NCBI GenBank assembly: GCA_900660155.1
Contig: CABFPE010000199.1
Coordinates: forward strand, 739,579-801,325
Origin: Hofstenia miamia
Lineage: Eukaryota > Xenacoelomorpha > Acoela > Hofsteniidae
Direction of reading: 5' to 3'
DNA: 61,747 nt
In this document: in pieces, positions 1 through 12,645 of the stretch
Numbering within the stretch: the first letter of the stretch is position 1
Layout of the letters: every line of letters starts with the position of its first letter
Program-made: the position numbers and the translations under genes
Notes under the pieces: generated by a model
The model's database searches: none
What the model was told of the DNA's origin: nothing
What the model saw: the letters and a program-made list of their open reading frames with translations, nothing else

Positions 1-178
1 GCATTGATAAAATTGCTCGAGATGAAGGGTCCTCTTTGTTCTTGTGGATCTTAGGGAGACCATACATTCTACTTGGTTGACAGCCTATACTATGAAACTC
101 TTTGTATAATTCTATTGGTAATTCTTTGAAATGTACTAATTTCATTAATGTTTTATTAAATTTTTCTTCTTCATACAA
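1..178 (-). pseudogene. Penelope-like reverse transcriptase fragment
   Basis: Read on the minus strand, this edge of the window translates without a stop into about 58 residues that include GCQPSRMYGLPKIHK followed by a Ser-Arg-Ala-Ile-Leu-Ser stretch. The YGLPKIHK block followed by an R-x-I-x-S block is the N-terminal fingers motif of Penelope-like reverse transcriptases; LINE reverse transcriptases do not normally carry it. The fragment runs off the window edge, so the rest of the polymerase would lie at lower coordinates. The frame does not continue past about position 178, suggesting 5' truncation. DIRS-type elements carry a related block and are the main alternative. Confidence 0.6.
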
Positions 179-3100
179 GACGATGATTTATAAATCGAAA
201 CCGGTTGGAAATATTATACTACAAATATGAAAAAAGCATTGTCAGGGAAATTAAATAGTATAGGCTTTTTGACATTCTACCTAAAACAGAAAGGTTGATA
301 TTAACGAAATTCAACTATTCAATTTGAGGTTTACTATTTCATATATCTACTTTTTATGTCATATTTTTATAATTAAATTTCAACATAGCAGACGTAACCA
401 GCATACTATGAATGTTTGTTAAAAATTACAAAAACTGAATTATTTTTCCCTACCTATATTCAACCATTACTAAGCTTGGCTAATACACATATGTGCTCCG
501 TGGTTTAGTAGGTGAGGATGATTTCGAACACAGACTGTTGTACACCTAACTGATCTTAGTTTCAATAGGAAAAATTTCCATTTTTTGTGTTAGGATGATA
601 TTTAATAAATTCTTCCTTTCTTTCTTATTTCTTAGTTATTCCAACCAAAAACTTATACCTAATTCTTGCCAGGCTTGAATCATGCCCAACCCATCTTTTA
701 AGAAAATGTGCTCATTAAAGTTGAAAATTCTAAATTTAGTTTTTCAAGAGTAGATAATACAAAATGTTGTTTAAGAAATTGTATAATATTCACTACAACT
801 GCTGTGCAATAGTATATTTTTTTTCAATTTCAGCCCCTTTTTTCCAATAGCTCAGTCGAGCCCTAGCCCACCACGGCTCCGACTTCAACTCTTGTTAGCA
901 GAAAAGAGAACAGGACTGAGGATCATGCCGTATTAATATTGTGCCCTGCATAGGTACCTTATGTATAAGCTGTGATCATTATTTAATATCTCTAGGTTTG
1001 ACATCACAATATGAGGTGTGACAGAAAGATAGCAATAGCGCGAAATAAGGTTAATGGTTACGCCTTCAATATATAAAAAAGTGAATTCGGTAGTGGAAGC
1101 ATAATATATATTTTGGTCATCAAACTGTGCTGTACACACGCAATACCCAATACTATATTAATTTACTAGGCAGGACAATAATGATTTTCGAATTTGGACT
1201 TTATGTTTCGCCGAGATTTTCATCCATTAATGTTCGTGAGAACGTTCTTAGTGAACCTAAATAATTGCAAGTTATTGGTAATTTTTTTTCATCTAAAGTA
1301 TTCAATAGATTAATCGATTTATATTTATTGTAATAATTGCAACATCAGTTAAATATTGCTTACCCCTGCAGATAGAGTAGAAGCAATGCTTAATATATAT
1401 GTATTATGTTATCATATCAGCATACATTTCTAGAGGAATGGAAGCATATGTGCTCTGTTGAGGGGGGGAACGTTCCCCCAGTTCCCCCCCTCTGGGTGCG
1501 CCTCTGGCTGTGACCTACAATGTTTCTTTTTACATAGCTGTTGTTATGCTCAAGGGAATAATGCACAGCCTTCCTAATATTATTTGGTGCTTTGCTGGCC
1601 ACAGTTTCCATTTCCTTGTGGATCAATATGGAAATTAGGGTGCCTAAGTAATCATTAGCATTTATATATGCTTAATTGAACTACCATCAATATTAAAATG
1701 AGCCATAATATTTTGCAAATACTAGGCAGTACGTCCGTGGACTAGTGATGTGTGTTTACCTGAAATTCTAAGAAGCTGTTCACTTTCTGGCCACATGCGA
1801 ATGGCATTTAGAACTTTATAATATACTAATGATAAAATGCTCAAAACTCCAATAAAGCTCTTGCTCATTTTGAACTTGGCATCATGTTTGTCATATTTTC
1901 CTGGTCTTTAATAGATAAACCTTGCTTGGAAATATACAATTTGTATACACTCTCGGGTACAACTAGAATTGTGATGAATTCATTCCCAATAGCGCCTGGA
2001 TGTTCAATTCTAAAGATATAAATTCATAGCCCCTTCAAACACAATGTGTACAAATAAATTTTTATTTACCTATTAATGTATATTCAACCTTGAATATTGT
2101 TGTTTAGGGTTGTTTGAAACCTGAAGGGAGCTCACCTAAATATAATTATTGCATTTAAATTTACAAATTTCTACCTTGGATTAATATCTCCCAAGTGGGA
2201 TCATGACTTTGTTTGTGAGAGATTACCTAACAGAGATGAAGGAGCACATTGTGCAATAAAAGTATTTCTTTGGACTTTTATTGATTTTCTTCAATGATAA
2301 CTTTGTTATCAATTGTGTCTTCGCTGGATCACTGAAGTGAACCCTCACATGTCTGGATACATTTGCAATTTCCTTCAAGCACAGCACATACATTCCATTT
2401 GTGTGGCATTGCCCTCTCATGATCTCATCGAATTCAGAGTCTGATTCAGATGATCTAATATCAATTTTAGCTACTAATGCAAAAAATTATTTATAACTAT
2501 CATTTTGCATTGATTACAAAGCATTACTTGGAATAGGTGCTGAAGTAGTTACCTGTGTAAAAATAATTTCCTTTGTTTAAAATATTTTTTTGCCTTTGGT
2601 GTTTCCAAAATTTGGATGTCTTAAGCTAAATATTAAATAAGTGATTGCTAAAATAACTATTTGTTAAATTTGGGCTGAATAATAGGGCTAGGAAGTTCCT
2701 CAATAACTTCTGGGGAGGTTATAGTGGTGCTAAAATGTAGAGATGTAATTGAATGTTGAGGAGAATCCTCAGACAAGTGATTTGATAAAGATGCATCAAA
2801 TCTAGTCAAACTGTTAGTAATTTTAACAAAGAAAATGTAACCTTTTTAAGGAGACCTAACAGTCATCATAGTTTTTATTTATAACACGGTCTTTGTGAAC
2901 TACCACTGATTCATTGACATTGAAATTCTAATTTTAACACTGTTTTCCTAAGAGATAAAATTGTAGTGTAGACTATGCCTTTGATAGCAGTTAGAGTGCC
3001 ATGATTTCCTCACAAATTCCATCTTGAAATTCAAGTTTCATCTCAGAATATATTATCCGATAAAATCCGGTAAACAAGTTATATTTTATCGTATACCGGA

Positions 3101-4218
3101 TATGTGGATCCGGTTGTGTAATTGCCGATTTTGCTGGATGCCGGATCCGGGTACCAGATTATAGCAAATCCCTAGACATTTGATAGAATTAATATACTTT
3201 ATAGGAGTCGTAAGACACCTCTCACAAAAAGACAAAATTATATAGTACTTTCGTGCATTTTGATTTAATATCTTAGTATTTTACGTCTTTCTCAATAGAT
3301 GGCAGGGCAGACCGGGCGCCTGTTCCTGCCCGGTGAATTCCACCGGGCGGTCATCGGGCATTGGAAGATAAACTGACGCAGGGCGGGCACGGCAGCATTA
3401 AATCTAAAAATGCAAAACACTAGCTTTAAGACGACGAAGCATTGAAGAACCAAGTATTCGGAAGTCTGTTCCTTCACGAATTTTTCGAGATTTCCGTGAA
3501 AATTTTGCATGGGCGTGTGTGAGTGAAATCCTGCTAGCTTGTTTTTTTTATATTCGCTAACTACTTTTGTAGGGTAAATAGACCTTCTTTTGCGAGTGCA
3601 TTGAATGGCGCTAATAATTTCATAAATGACGAGTCATCAGTGAATGCTTCTGAGCGTAGTAAAGTTAGTACAACTAGCTCATGAGAAAAGACTGCTCTCG
3701 GTGAAAACATTGCAAATGACCAAATTTTATTGAAATTAAAATTACAAAAACCAATAATTAATCAAAATTGAGATCAATTTTGAAGCAATTGTTGTCTATA
3801 AAAGAAAATGATATTAAGGTTAATTGCCGAGGTTTTTAGAGAAATGTGGTATTGAACAGCTATAATAGAGTTGTTTGGATATGAACAGCCAATCCAGTCC
3901 CAGAGTACGTCTCCTAAAAAAATTGTACAAATTTTTCATTTTTTTCATTATTGAAAATACTCAAAATATAAGAAAATATCATATTTAGCATTTGATTATA
4001 GTATCTATTCGAATCATTTGTATTTCATTCAAAATTTTACAAATATCAGCATACGAATTTTGCATAGACTCTATTTAGGATTTAGAGTACTGGAGGCGAC
4101 TCTTTCTATGGAAACATATTTGAAAAAAATTCGGGGATTATATTTTAACTTTCCTCTAATTTAGGGCAAATTTATTAAAAAGCATTTCCACTTCAAACTA
4201 AGATCTGGAAAATTTTCC
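179..4218. other. Repeat-derived noncoding DNA, no gene recognised
   Basis: No open frame here resembles a known protein. There is a G/C-rich inverted motif at 1458-1515 (a run of Gs, AACGTT, a run of Cs, then GGTGCGCCTCTGG) that looks like the end of a hAT-type element. A second GC-rich patch at 3300-3400 contains CCGGGC and GCCCGG arms. A segment at 3044-3090 (TCCGGTAAACAAGTTA within it) recurs at 10,715-10,752, so it belongs to a dispersed repeat. Confidence 0.5.
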
Positions 4219-4460
4219 AAAAACAAGACATTATTGTTTTCCAATCGAATACTTTAATTTAGTAGAAATAACTTATTTATCAGCACAGCCNTACGCTTAC
4301 CCGACCTGCAACAAAGCACAAAAGAGGAATTGAAGAACTACACTACAACGAGTATTTCCATGCGATACTGACACATCGATAGATTTCTAAAAACAAGACA
4401 TTATTGTTTTCCAATCGAATACTTTAATTTAGTAGAAATAACTTATTTATCAGCACAGCC
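4219..4460. repeat. 72-bp duplicated segment flanking a single N
   Basis: Positions 4219-4290 and 4389-4460 are the same 72 bases, both ending in TCAGCACAGCC. The first copy stops at a single N at 4291. About 98 bases of unrelated sequence lie between the copies. An identical short repeat that abuts a lone N is best read as an unmerged contig overlap, not a true tandem duplication. Confidence 0.75.
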
Positions 4461-4869
4461 ATTCCAAGCAGGTGTGGGTAATTTTCATCACAATGCCCCA
4501 TTGTGTAAAGTTTTTAATTATTTAGCGTACTCATAAGAACTTGTTTTTATTCGGAATGGAAGAGTAAACATTCCAGAATGTATATATTTACCATTGTTCT
4601 TGCTCGTTTCATGTATACTGATATTGATTTAACACACTTTTTCAAATCCATGATAGACACTGCGACTGGATTCTACAAAACCGTTTATGAAGTTACCAAT
4701 TTGCAAACATCAAAGTTTGTATCACATTTTTTTGTGAAATATTTACCTAAATATTTTTAAGTTTGAAAAAATAGAAAAAACTTTAGAAAGTTTCAAATGA
4801 GTCTACAGATACAAAACACATTTTATTATTAGTTAATGACTCCTAAGCAGACTTGTCAATGAGCCGACA

Positions 4870-4906
4870 TTTCCAAGCTCGGCTCGGCTCGGCTCGGCTC
4901 GGCTCG
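4870..4906. repeat. Short CGGCT simple repeat
   Basis: About five tandem CGGCT units precede the single N at 4907. They form a GC-rich microsatellite at a probable assembly join. Confidence 0.7.
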
Positions 4907-4907
4907 N

Positions 4908-5668
4908 GAATCTTTAAACTATCTTGAGCATTTTTTTGTAAGAAATTGGAAAGAATTTCAAAGATTCTTAAAAGAAACTTTAAAGATTTTTAATATTCTT
5001 ACAGAAAATTTAAAGATTATTAAATATTCCTAAAGAAACTTTAAAGATTTAAAATATTCTAAGAGTAACTTCCAATATTTTACAATTTTATTTAAGAAAC
5101 AATAAATGTAAAAGTTCACAAAATTTTATAATATAATACTCTTAACAAAATTATTGCAAAGTTTGTAAAAAACAAAAAATACGTATAGTAAACTTATTCT
5201 GTATTGAAAATACCAGTGATTCTCTATAGGCATGAGTTTAATCCCTCAAGTAGTCTCCAAAATAGTTCTAAAATTAATTTGCATTAAATATAAAATAGCA
5301 TTGAGAGTATTTTCTAATATTACAATATAATTCTAGTACAGACAACTTACGATTTTTAATGACAATTTCCGTTGTAATTTGTGTACAAAGCTTAAAGTTA
5401 ATCAAATAATTTCCATTACGATAAATTCTGTAAATAAACTAGAATTTTATTAAAATATGCTGACATTAAATATGTGAAAATAAGGTTAGAACTTGTTAAT
5501 CTCACCTCAAGAAACACTGTGTAGAAATTTTGAATTATGAATATGATATTGACAAAGTACTTAACAAACCAAATCTTATTATTGACGATGTGAAATTTAA
5601 CTTTGAATTATAAAGTCGCTTGGAAAGGTCATGGATTATTGGATCATCGTCTTCCAGCATATATATAT
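4908..5668. repeat. Direct repeat copy 1 (761 bp), bounded by Ns
   Basis: This segment matches 7009-7769 at a constant offset of 2101 bases with only a handful of substitutions and no indel seen. Examples are TTATTAAATATTC against TTATTGAATATTC, and GACAAAGTAC against GACGAAGTAC. Both ends coincide exactly with single Ns (4907 and 5669). I see no protein similarity in either copy. The N boundaries suggest an allelic or misplaced contig inserted during assembly. Confidence 0.85.
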
Positions 5669-5669
5669 N

Positions 5670-8655
5670 AGTCTGCTCCTAGGTATCTGTATTTCCCGTT
5701 TACTAATATTATGTATGGTGACCAGCTGTCCCGCAATAGGATTTTAAAATGTTGTCCTGCTAAACGTGTTATTATTTCAGTTAACTTAATGTTACCGCTA
5801 AAAGAATCTTACTCACAAATATGTGTTTATCATGTCACACATTCTTTGCATTTCAGTTGCAAATCCACTTTTTGATAGGTTTTTCTTTTTTAGACTCTCA
5901 TTGGGCAGACGAGCATGATCAATTGAGATTCGTTTGAAAACAGCAGTTCTCATCATATCAAAAGAAATATATGTGTTTTCTCATATAGGTAGCGCATGAT
6001 AGCCAGTGTCGGAAAAATTAATTATAGTAATTAATGTCACTACTATTAAAGTGCACGATTTAAAGAAAAAACCTTTCACCCATTTCCAGGCCTGATTTGG
6101 TTATCATTGAAATACTGCTGTATTCGTTTCTGAGAAAGTGTACGAAAATGAATACTGCTATGAGACAACTGATCAGTTTTTCTAAAAGCTATCGTGAAAA
6201 GTATCCTAGAGTCATTTTAAGAAGGACGTACGCTATTGCTAAAATGTTTTTATTGAAATATTAATTTGCAAAATTCCCTAATGCCAAATATTCCTGAAAT
6301 AACGTTTTAGATAAGTATACAAAATCTCTGAATAATCTATATATGTGCTATGCATCTAAAAAATGTTTGTCTTGATGCTTACTGTAATGACTGATGATGT
6401 ACTGTACTTCGAATTTTGCTCTTCCAGAATTAATAAAAATATTAATTTGAATTATTAAAAATGTAATCAAAACAAAGCTTTCTTCTTTTTATTTATAATA
6501 TTTATGAAAAATTTCCAAAGCAAATAAATTTTTTGATTAAAAATTTTTGAATTTTTTATATAAACATTAATTAATTATCATTTTAGAAATTATTCATCGT
6601 TTTAAACTTGGATGGTTTGCTCTAGTAGTTTTTAAAATTTTATGCCTTCAATGATTGGTTGAAAATAAAAGAGTTTTAACGCCAGATTTTAGTTTGAAAA
6701 ATATATGGCAAATTCAGTGTTGACATTGGTTTTGGTTTTGCCAATTATTGGTATGTTTTTAATGCGATATTTTTAGTAAGCCTATAAGCACCTTTAATAT
6801 CAGATGTTCAAGAAACAGTTAAAATATCATTTTCCTTTACATTGGTGAATTGATGTTTTGTAAACTTAATATGGAATCTATATAAACAGACCAATGAGCA
6901 TTGCTTGAACAGTGAATATCTGACTGAGTCAATATTCGGAAAACATGACATAGGTGAATTGAATTGAATAATATCAATCGTAGTCGAAAATAATTTGAAA
7001 TCCTTAAAGAATCTTTAAACTATCTTGAGCATTTTTTTGTAAGAAATTGGAAAGAATTTCAAAGATTCTTAAAAGAAACTTTAAAGATTTTTAATATTCT
7101 TACAGAAAATTTAAAGATTATTGAATATTCCTAAAGAAAGTTTAAAGAATTAAAATATTCTAAGAGTAACTTCCAATATTTTACAATTATATTTAAGAAA
7201 CAATAAATGTAAAAGTTCACAAAATTTTATAATATAATACTCTTAACAAAATTATTGCAAAGTTTGTAAAAAACAAAAAATACGTATAGTAAACTTATTC
7301 TGTATTGAAAATACCAGTGATTCTCTATAGGCATGAGTTTAATCCCTCAAGTAGTCTCCAAAATAGTTCTAAAATTAATTTGCATTAAATATAAAATAGC
7401 ATTGAGAGTATTTTCTAATATTACAATATAATTCTAGTACAGACAACTTACGATTTTTAATGACAATTTCCGTTGTAATTTGTGTACAAAGCTTAAAGTT
7501 AATCAAATAATTTCCATTACGATAAATTCTGTAAATAAACTAGAATTTTATTAAAATATGCTGACATTAAATATGTGAAAATAAGGTTAGAACTTGTTAA
7601 TCTCACCTCAAGAAACACTGTGTAGAAATTTTGAATTATGAATATGATATTGACGAAGTACTTAACAAACCAAATCTTATTATTGACGATGTGAAATTTA
7701 ACTTTGAATTATAAAGTCGCTTGGAAAGGTCATGGATTATTGGATCATCGTCTTCCAGCATATATATATTTTGAAAATAGTTGCAAAGTTCACTTAATTG
7801 CGATTTCATAGAAATTTCGAATGTGCTTCTATTCTTAACCATGGGGCACGGTATTTACATTTAGAAATAGTTTCACATTGAAGTGATGCATAATGATCAT
7901 TCCTTCATTAATCTTTGGAACATTAGATAAAATGTGATGTACATGCTACAACCATGAACGGTGTCCAATTTCCAATCTAGTACAATGAAATCAGCAGGAA
8001 TGCCATCGATTGAAGAAAGCTTATCATTTATATTTGACAATCAATCCTAAAAAAAATTAATGTCATAAATGTAAGCACGGTATTTATAATTGCAATGAAT
8101 GTCGTTCTTGAAAAATTTGGGACTTCTTAAAAATTATTTTTTTAATTTTTAGATACAGTTTTATATGCTGATTCCAAATATAGAAATCCTTTTTTGAGGA
8201 AATCATTATTTAAAAAGTTATTATTACAGCTCTTTTGACATATCACTATAGCAACAGTATGTTATTAAATGTCGCCATCTGTAAAATATTGTTGACAAGT
8301 AGTCATATAATTGATCATAAATCAAATGTAAAAATATATATTGTTTTTTATGCTTCTATTTTCATCAAATATTCTTGATATGTGAAACTATCCTTTATAT
8401 TTATATATTAAACAACCCTAACCACAATAGGACGTACTTTTGATTTTTTTCTTGAAAATGGCATGAGAAAATCCAATGTTTGCTGAATTAATTCATCGTA
8501 CAGCTTAAACTCTTTTGTAAATTAAACCTTTAAATACCATAGTCATTTCAGAAGCAATTTTAAAACAATTTTTATATTTCCTGGGCCTAAATTGAGGACA
8601 TAAAAGAATTTTAATTTCATTTTTTGGTATTTACAGAGACATTTCCGGAAAATTA
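5670..8655. other. Noncoding AT-rich DNA outside the repeat copy
   Basis: Apart from repeat copy 2 (7009-7769) I see no gene, RNA or structured element here. The sequence is AT-rich with short A/T homopolymers and frequent stops in all frames. Confidence 0.5.
7009..7769. repeat. Direct repeat copy 2 (761 bp)
   Basis: Second copy of 4908-5668. Unlike copy 1 it runs smoothly into flanking sequence on both sides with no N, so it is probably the copy at its true genomic place. It contains nothing I recognise as coding; a 68-codon minus-strand frame crosses its right boundary and has no recognisable motif. Confidence 0.85.
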
Positions 8656-8692
8656 GTGGGACACCAGTGTCCCTCTGGTACTAAGTGGTAAT
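8656..8692. repeat. piggyBac-type terminal sequence
   Basis: GTGGGACACCAGTGTCCC, followed by TCTGGTACTAAGTGGTAA, is a near-palindromic block. It closely matches the end at 9753-9788 in the same orientation and the end at 9418-9452 in inverted orientation. It is probably the decayed terminus of a piggyBac element related to the transposase fragment just to its right. Confidence 0.6.
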
Positions 8693-8895
8693 TTTTCATG
8701 TCAATTTTGTCATTCTCAAATCCTATATTTCATGGCATTGAATATACTTTTGACCATTTAATAGGATATTTTAGGACATAGGGGGATAGTTGGACCATCA
8801 AACATTGAATACACTGTATTTTTGCGTAAACACATCTTTCACAAAACACAACGAAATAGTTAATAAAGTTCTACAGTTATACAGTTTTTAGTTCT

Positions 8896-9228
8896 TCAAT
8901 TTTGCTTCGTATGATGTAAGTAGAAGCAATTTCTCTCCTTCTGAAAACACAATGCAACATTGCAAGTGTGACATCGAACAAATGTACGATTCTCAATATT
9001 GCTAGCTGAACACCAAGTACAACGAGCACGTGTAGAAAACTCTGGTAAATGGTTAGCAGGACCACAAGTCTCACCTTTGGATTTCTTCGAAGGTCGATGC
9101 AATGGAGCAGCTCTTTTTCTGCTCGAAAACTTTCCAATCAAAGAACGAGAAAGGCTAAATCGAAAGTCCATGGAAGTCATAGGAACTGCAGAATCGATCT
9201 TGTCATAAATAATCTTTGAGTTCACCAC
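8896..9228 (-). pseudogene. piggyBac transposase C-terminal fragment
   Basis: A 110-residue minus-strand frame ends in a Cys-rich domain: RARCTWC, then eleven residues to an RCHTCNVALC segment, then RNCFYLHH. That C-x2-C...C-x2-C-x4-C...C-x3-HH spacing is the zinc-binding C-terminal domain of PGBD/piggyBac transposases, which helps bind the element ends. The catalytic DDD core is missing: sequence beyond 9228 gives no in-frame match. The protein frame stops at 8896. Piggy-type terminal repeats lie on both sides (8656-8692 and 9418-9788), so this is the tail of a decayed element. Confidence is high for the family and low for original element limits. Confidence 0.85.
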
Positions 9229-9417
9229 ACCAATATCAAGAAGATCGAAGAATATTCGAAGATAAAAACGAAATTTGCTCCTTCTATCAACTTAAGTTTT
9301 TTAGAAAGAGCATCAAAAATACGTAGTGAATGATAAATCAGGGAGGAGATGGTTAATTTATACATAATATTACTAGCTAGGTCATGTATGTTTTTGCTAA
9401 CAAAAAATTACCATTAT

Positions 9418-9788
9418 CTACCAGAGGGACAGTGCTGTCCCACTATATATACCCCTAAAATAAGTTACAATAATAAGGTATGATAACAATAATTGATGTA
9501 TGATATCAAAGAGGGATGTTATGACGATTGAAAAACCAGGAAAAAAAGTTTCTCAAAAATGTTGAGGGATCTGGGATAATTGATATGTAACTGTAACTGA
9601 AAATCCGGAAAACAATGAAATTACGAGTCACGTGACGTGATGTCACAAATTGGCATCCACACTTATTGAAGTCCTAACTTCCTTCGGTTATTACATGTGA
9701 AAATTGAGTAATTCAAAGGACATTAACATTGAAATAGGGGTCTTTCATTATGCGGGACACCAGTGTCCCATCGTACTCAAAGGGTTAA
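9418..9788. mobile_element. piggyBac MITE (~370 bp)
   Basis: The right end, read inward, is TTAACCCTTTGAGTACGATG followed by GGGACACTGGTGTCCCGC. The left end is TTACCATTATCTACCAGAG followed by GGGACAGTGCTGTCCCAC. The two align along about 36 bases and begin with TTAA or a one-base variant, as expected for piggyBac insertion at TTAA. The interior has no open frame. A non-autonomous element is the simplest reading; it may have been mobilised by the transposase whose relic lies at 8896-9228. Confidence 0.7.
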
Positions 9789-10750
9789 CAAAATAAGCAA
9801 ATTCTGCATTGTCCCAAGTAATTTGACGCCTACTGTATATATATATATATATAAAGCTTTGGGCAACATGGGGCAGATGTCAACACGTGGAAATGGGGCA
9901 GGGCACAACGTCTGTAGTGCGGGGTAGGGCAGTAAATAAAAATCGGCCTTACTTTCATCTCTGAATATATTGTTGAATTATTAATAGGGCAATCAGAAAT
10001 ATGACCTTATTTGTATAACAAAGCATGACGGAATTTAGTTAAATTTGCCCATCCATTTTTTCTAAATGACCCATCTAAGCAATATAAAACGATTTTCTAT
10101 TACTAAGAAAAGGATATAAAACAAATACAAAGACTCTTACATAATATATAGTTAAATTTTTAAAGCAACTATTTCACTAAATTGTAATAACTGCACAGAA
10201 ATTTCAATATATAATTGTGGTTAAGATGTCTGTCATGGGCTAAGAGTTTTCTCAAAATAGAGAAACTTCTCTCACTGCAGTCGATGTTGCTTGACATTTT
10301 CATAATCTAGCATGCAATTCCGATTAAATGTCAATCCCCTTTTCCTCCATTATAGCAATGAATTTTCTAATTGTGATTTGATATAGACGTTTATATCACA
10401 GTTATTATTTCCAAGATCAAGGATGGGATTAATAACAACAACTGGTGGAATTTCAACTCGGTCAAACATTGAACAATCATCTAATTGTATGCAGACTGCA
10501 AAATAGACCAACAGAAAAAAAGAATTTTGGTTGCCCTAATTGTTAATGAAGAACAACCTTATTTCTCAATTAACATCGACTTCATGCCGATGGAAATAAA
10601 TACTAAATAGAGTGCGTCCTGATATGTATCCTGGTATGTCAGAAAAACTTGATTGTTGCATGACAATTTCCATAACACGGAAACTCCATTTTAAATCAAG
10701 TTTTTCTCAGAATGGTATCCGGTAAAATCCGGTAAACAAGTTAAATTTTA
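9789..10750. other. Noncoding, no gene seen
   Basis: Contains a short AT microsatellite near 9837-9854. A copy of the repeat seen at 3044 lies at 10,715-10,752 (TCCGGTAAACAAGTTA), just before the motif array that starts at about 10,751. Confidence 0.45.
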
Positions 10751-11760
10751 TTCATATATATTCGTCGTTTGTACCATACTAATGGTGAAACTTCATTACA
10801 AGCGACGAATTCTGAAAAAAATGACTGTTACAAACGACGAATCGCCTTTTGGGGTTTAAAATTGAGGAGAATGCAAAATTTTCCAATTCTTTCAGTTAGT
10901 GTATCTCAGTACCCTTTCAAAAATATATCCTACTGGATTAATGGGTCTAAAAATTTAAAATGAAAAAAATTTTTTTTTGCTGATTTTCAGATATTCGTCG
11001 TTTGTAATTTCTCAGCAAAAATGCTTGGATCAACTTCATTAGCTCCCAAATTAAAAACTACATCTACTAAAGATGCATAGGCTATGGACTAATTTGTTTT
11101 TTTTGAAATTTCATTTAACAACCCACTACTGTTCTTGACTCTATATTTTGGGGAATAATCGTTAACATTTCAGTGAATAATGCTTGGATCGAATTCGAAC
11201 CTAGTTCATTAGCTTCCAAATTAAAAACTACATCTAGTAAAGTTCTTTCAAGATGTATAGGATATGGATTTGTTTTTATTTTGAACAAATCACTATACCG
11301 GCATGATCCTATATTTTGGGGAATAATCGTTAATATCTCAGTGAATAATGCTTGGATCGACTTCAAACTTAGTTCATTAGCTTCCAAATTAAAAACTACA
11401 TCTACTACATTTCTTTAAAGATTTATAGGATATGGTATAATACCTTTGATTACTATGTACTTAACAATATTACATGTATATGGTTATTGAAGTTCAAGAC
11501 TTCGAATTTGCTGTAGCCAAGAAATTAGTCAACTATGGAAGGCATTGACTCTAATAAATGGAATAGGCACTAGTGTAATGCATATGATTAAAAAACTGTT
11601 AAAATTGCAACATCAATAATATAAAAAAAGTTTTGGTTTAATACAAACGACGAATATTGTTACATACGGCGTATATATATGAAAATGATTATAAATGAAT
11701 ATAAATTCTGGAGAAATTACAAATGGCGAATATATATATATATATATTCCTTTTTTATTG
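10751..11760. repeat. Repeat bounded by inverted TTCGTCGTTTGTA motifs
   Basis: The 13-mer TTCGTCGTTTGTA occurs on the + strand at 10,761 and 10,993. Its complement or a one-base variant occurs at about 10,797, 10,830 and 11,642. Diverged units (TTACATACGGCGTATATATA near 11,660 and TTACAAATGGCGAATATATA near 11,717) follow. The motif usually abuts an ATATAT run. The segment interrupts a dispersed repeat that also occurs at 3044. A non-autonomous element with repeated ends is inferred; its class is unclear. Confidence 0.5.
11020..11425. repeat. ~165-bp tandem repeat, about 2.5 units
   Basis: The block ATGCTTGGATC...TTCATTAGCT(C/T)CCAAATTAAAAACTACATCTA occurs at 11,021, 11,180 and 11,348. The spacing is 159 and then 168 bases. 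Each full unit also carries TATATTTTGGGGAATAATCG. It lies inside the motif-bounded repeat 10,751-11,760 and creates spurious long frames on both strands. Confidence 0.85.
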
Positions 11761-11796
11761 AGGTGTTTTCAATAACACTTGAAAAGCAATAGCTAA

Positions 11797-11943
11797 GGTA
11801 GAGCGCAAACGATACAACTTTCGTTGCTAAACCAATTATAGCGAGCAATGCGATTGGATAATTTTAAAATAAGTGAATTCCTCCAATATGGTTACTTATA
11901 TTAATTGGTTTTGCAACAAAAGGTGTATCGTTTGCGCGCGGCC
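11797..11943. mobile_element. TAA-flanked hairpin MITE (147 bp)
   Basis: The left end GGTAGAGCGCAAACGATACA is matched by the inverted right end (TGTATCGTTTGCGCGCGGCC). Complementarity continues through AACCAATTA on both sides. TAA flanks each end (11,794-11,796 and 11,944-11,946), as for PIF/Harbinger-type target duplications. It has no coding capacity. Confidence 0.65.
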
Positions 11944-12549
11944 TAAGGATATTAATAAGATTAATTTAAATTCAATTATAATCATAAACTTAAATTAAAG
12001 ACACTAAACAGTGAAGTGAAATAATATTCATAATGCACTAAAAATGTAAACTACACAAAATCACTCTATTGAGTAACATGAAATTCAATACCGAAAACTT
12101 TCACAAAATTGATCATCATGGCCCTAAAAAATAGTAGTAAATATAAATAACTACTTTTTGTACTTATAATTAAACGACTTCAGGTCGTATTGATAATTTA
12201 AGTTACAATTAATGATTTCATTTTNTAACATTTACTTTCAACATTAACAGTTTTTACATGACAATTTTTACAATATCAATACTAAGACTTAATATACAGC
12301 TAAAAATAAAATATGTTTAGTACAGTGTGGAACTTTGGCTTGAATAACAGTTGATATTCAAAATATGCACAAAAAATATCTCAGTTTTTAGAAATTATTT
12401 TAAAAGAAATAATTGAATTAGTGCACAGTTTTTTACACTTTGCAAACATAAAGGTCAAACGAAATTGATAACAATATATCAATAGAGACTAAGTATTATC
12501 AAATATAAATAAAAATCACGAAAAATAAAAATGAAAAAATATAAATTTT

Positions 12550-12645
12550 TTTCCTATGTACAAAACACCATTTGGTTACATAACACCAATATATGTGGTG
12601 AGCGTTACAAAGCACCAATATATGTGAAAACTTTATTACAAATCA

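Noticed and set aside
484..545. tRNA-like A box (TGGTTTAGTAGG) and a possible B box (TTTCGAACAC)
   Set aside because: Box spacing is too short, the B box is poor and no cloverleaf closes. At most a decayed tRNA-derived SINE.
4578..4760. A frame containing HFFKSMIDTATG that recalls the FFKSM motif of the Dvl DIX domain
   Set aside because: Residues before and after do not match DIX (no D-x-D-F-G-V-V-K-E-E or PCFN-G-R-V-V-S-W), no splice sites fit, and the setting is repetitive. Chance match.
11115..11418. Two long frames on opposite strands with internally repeated peptides
   Set aside because: They result from the 165-bp tandem repeat; no start context or homology.
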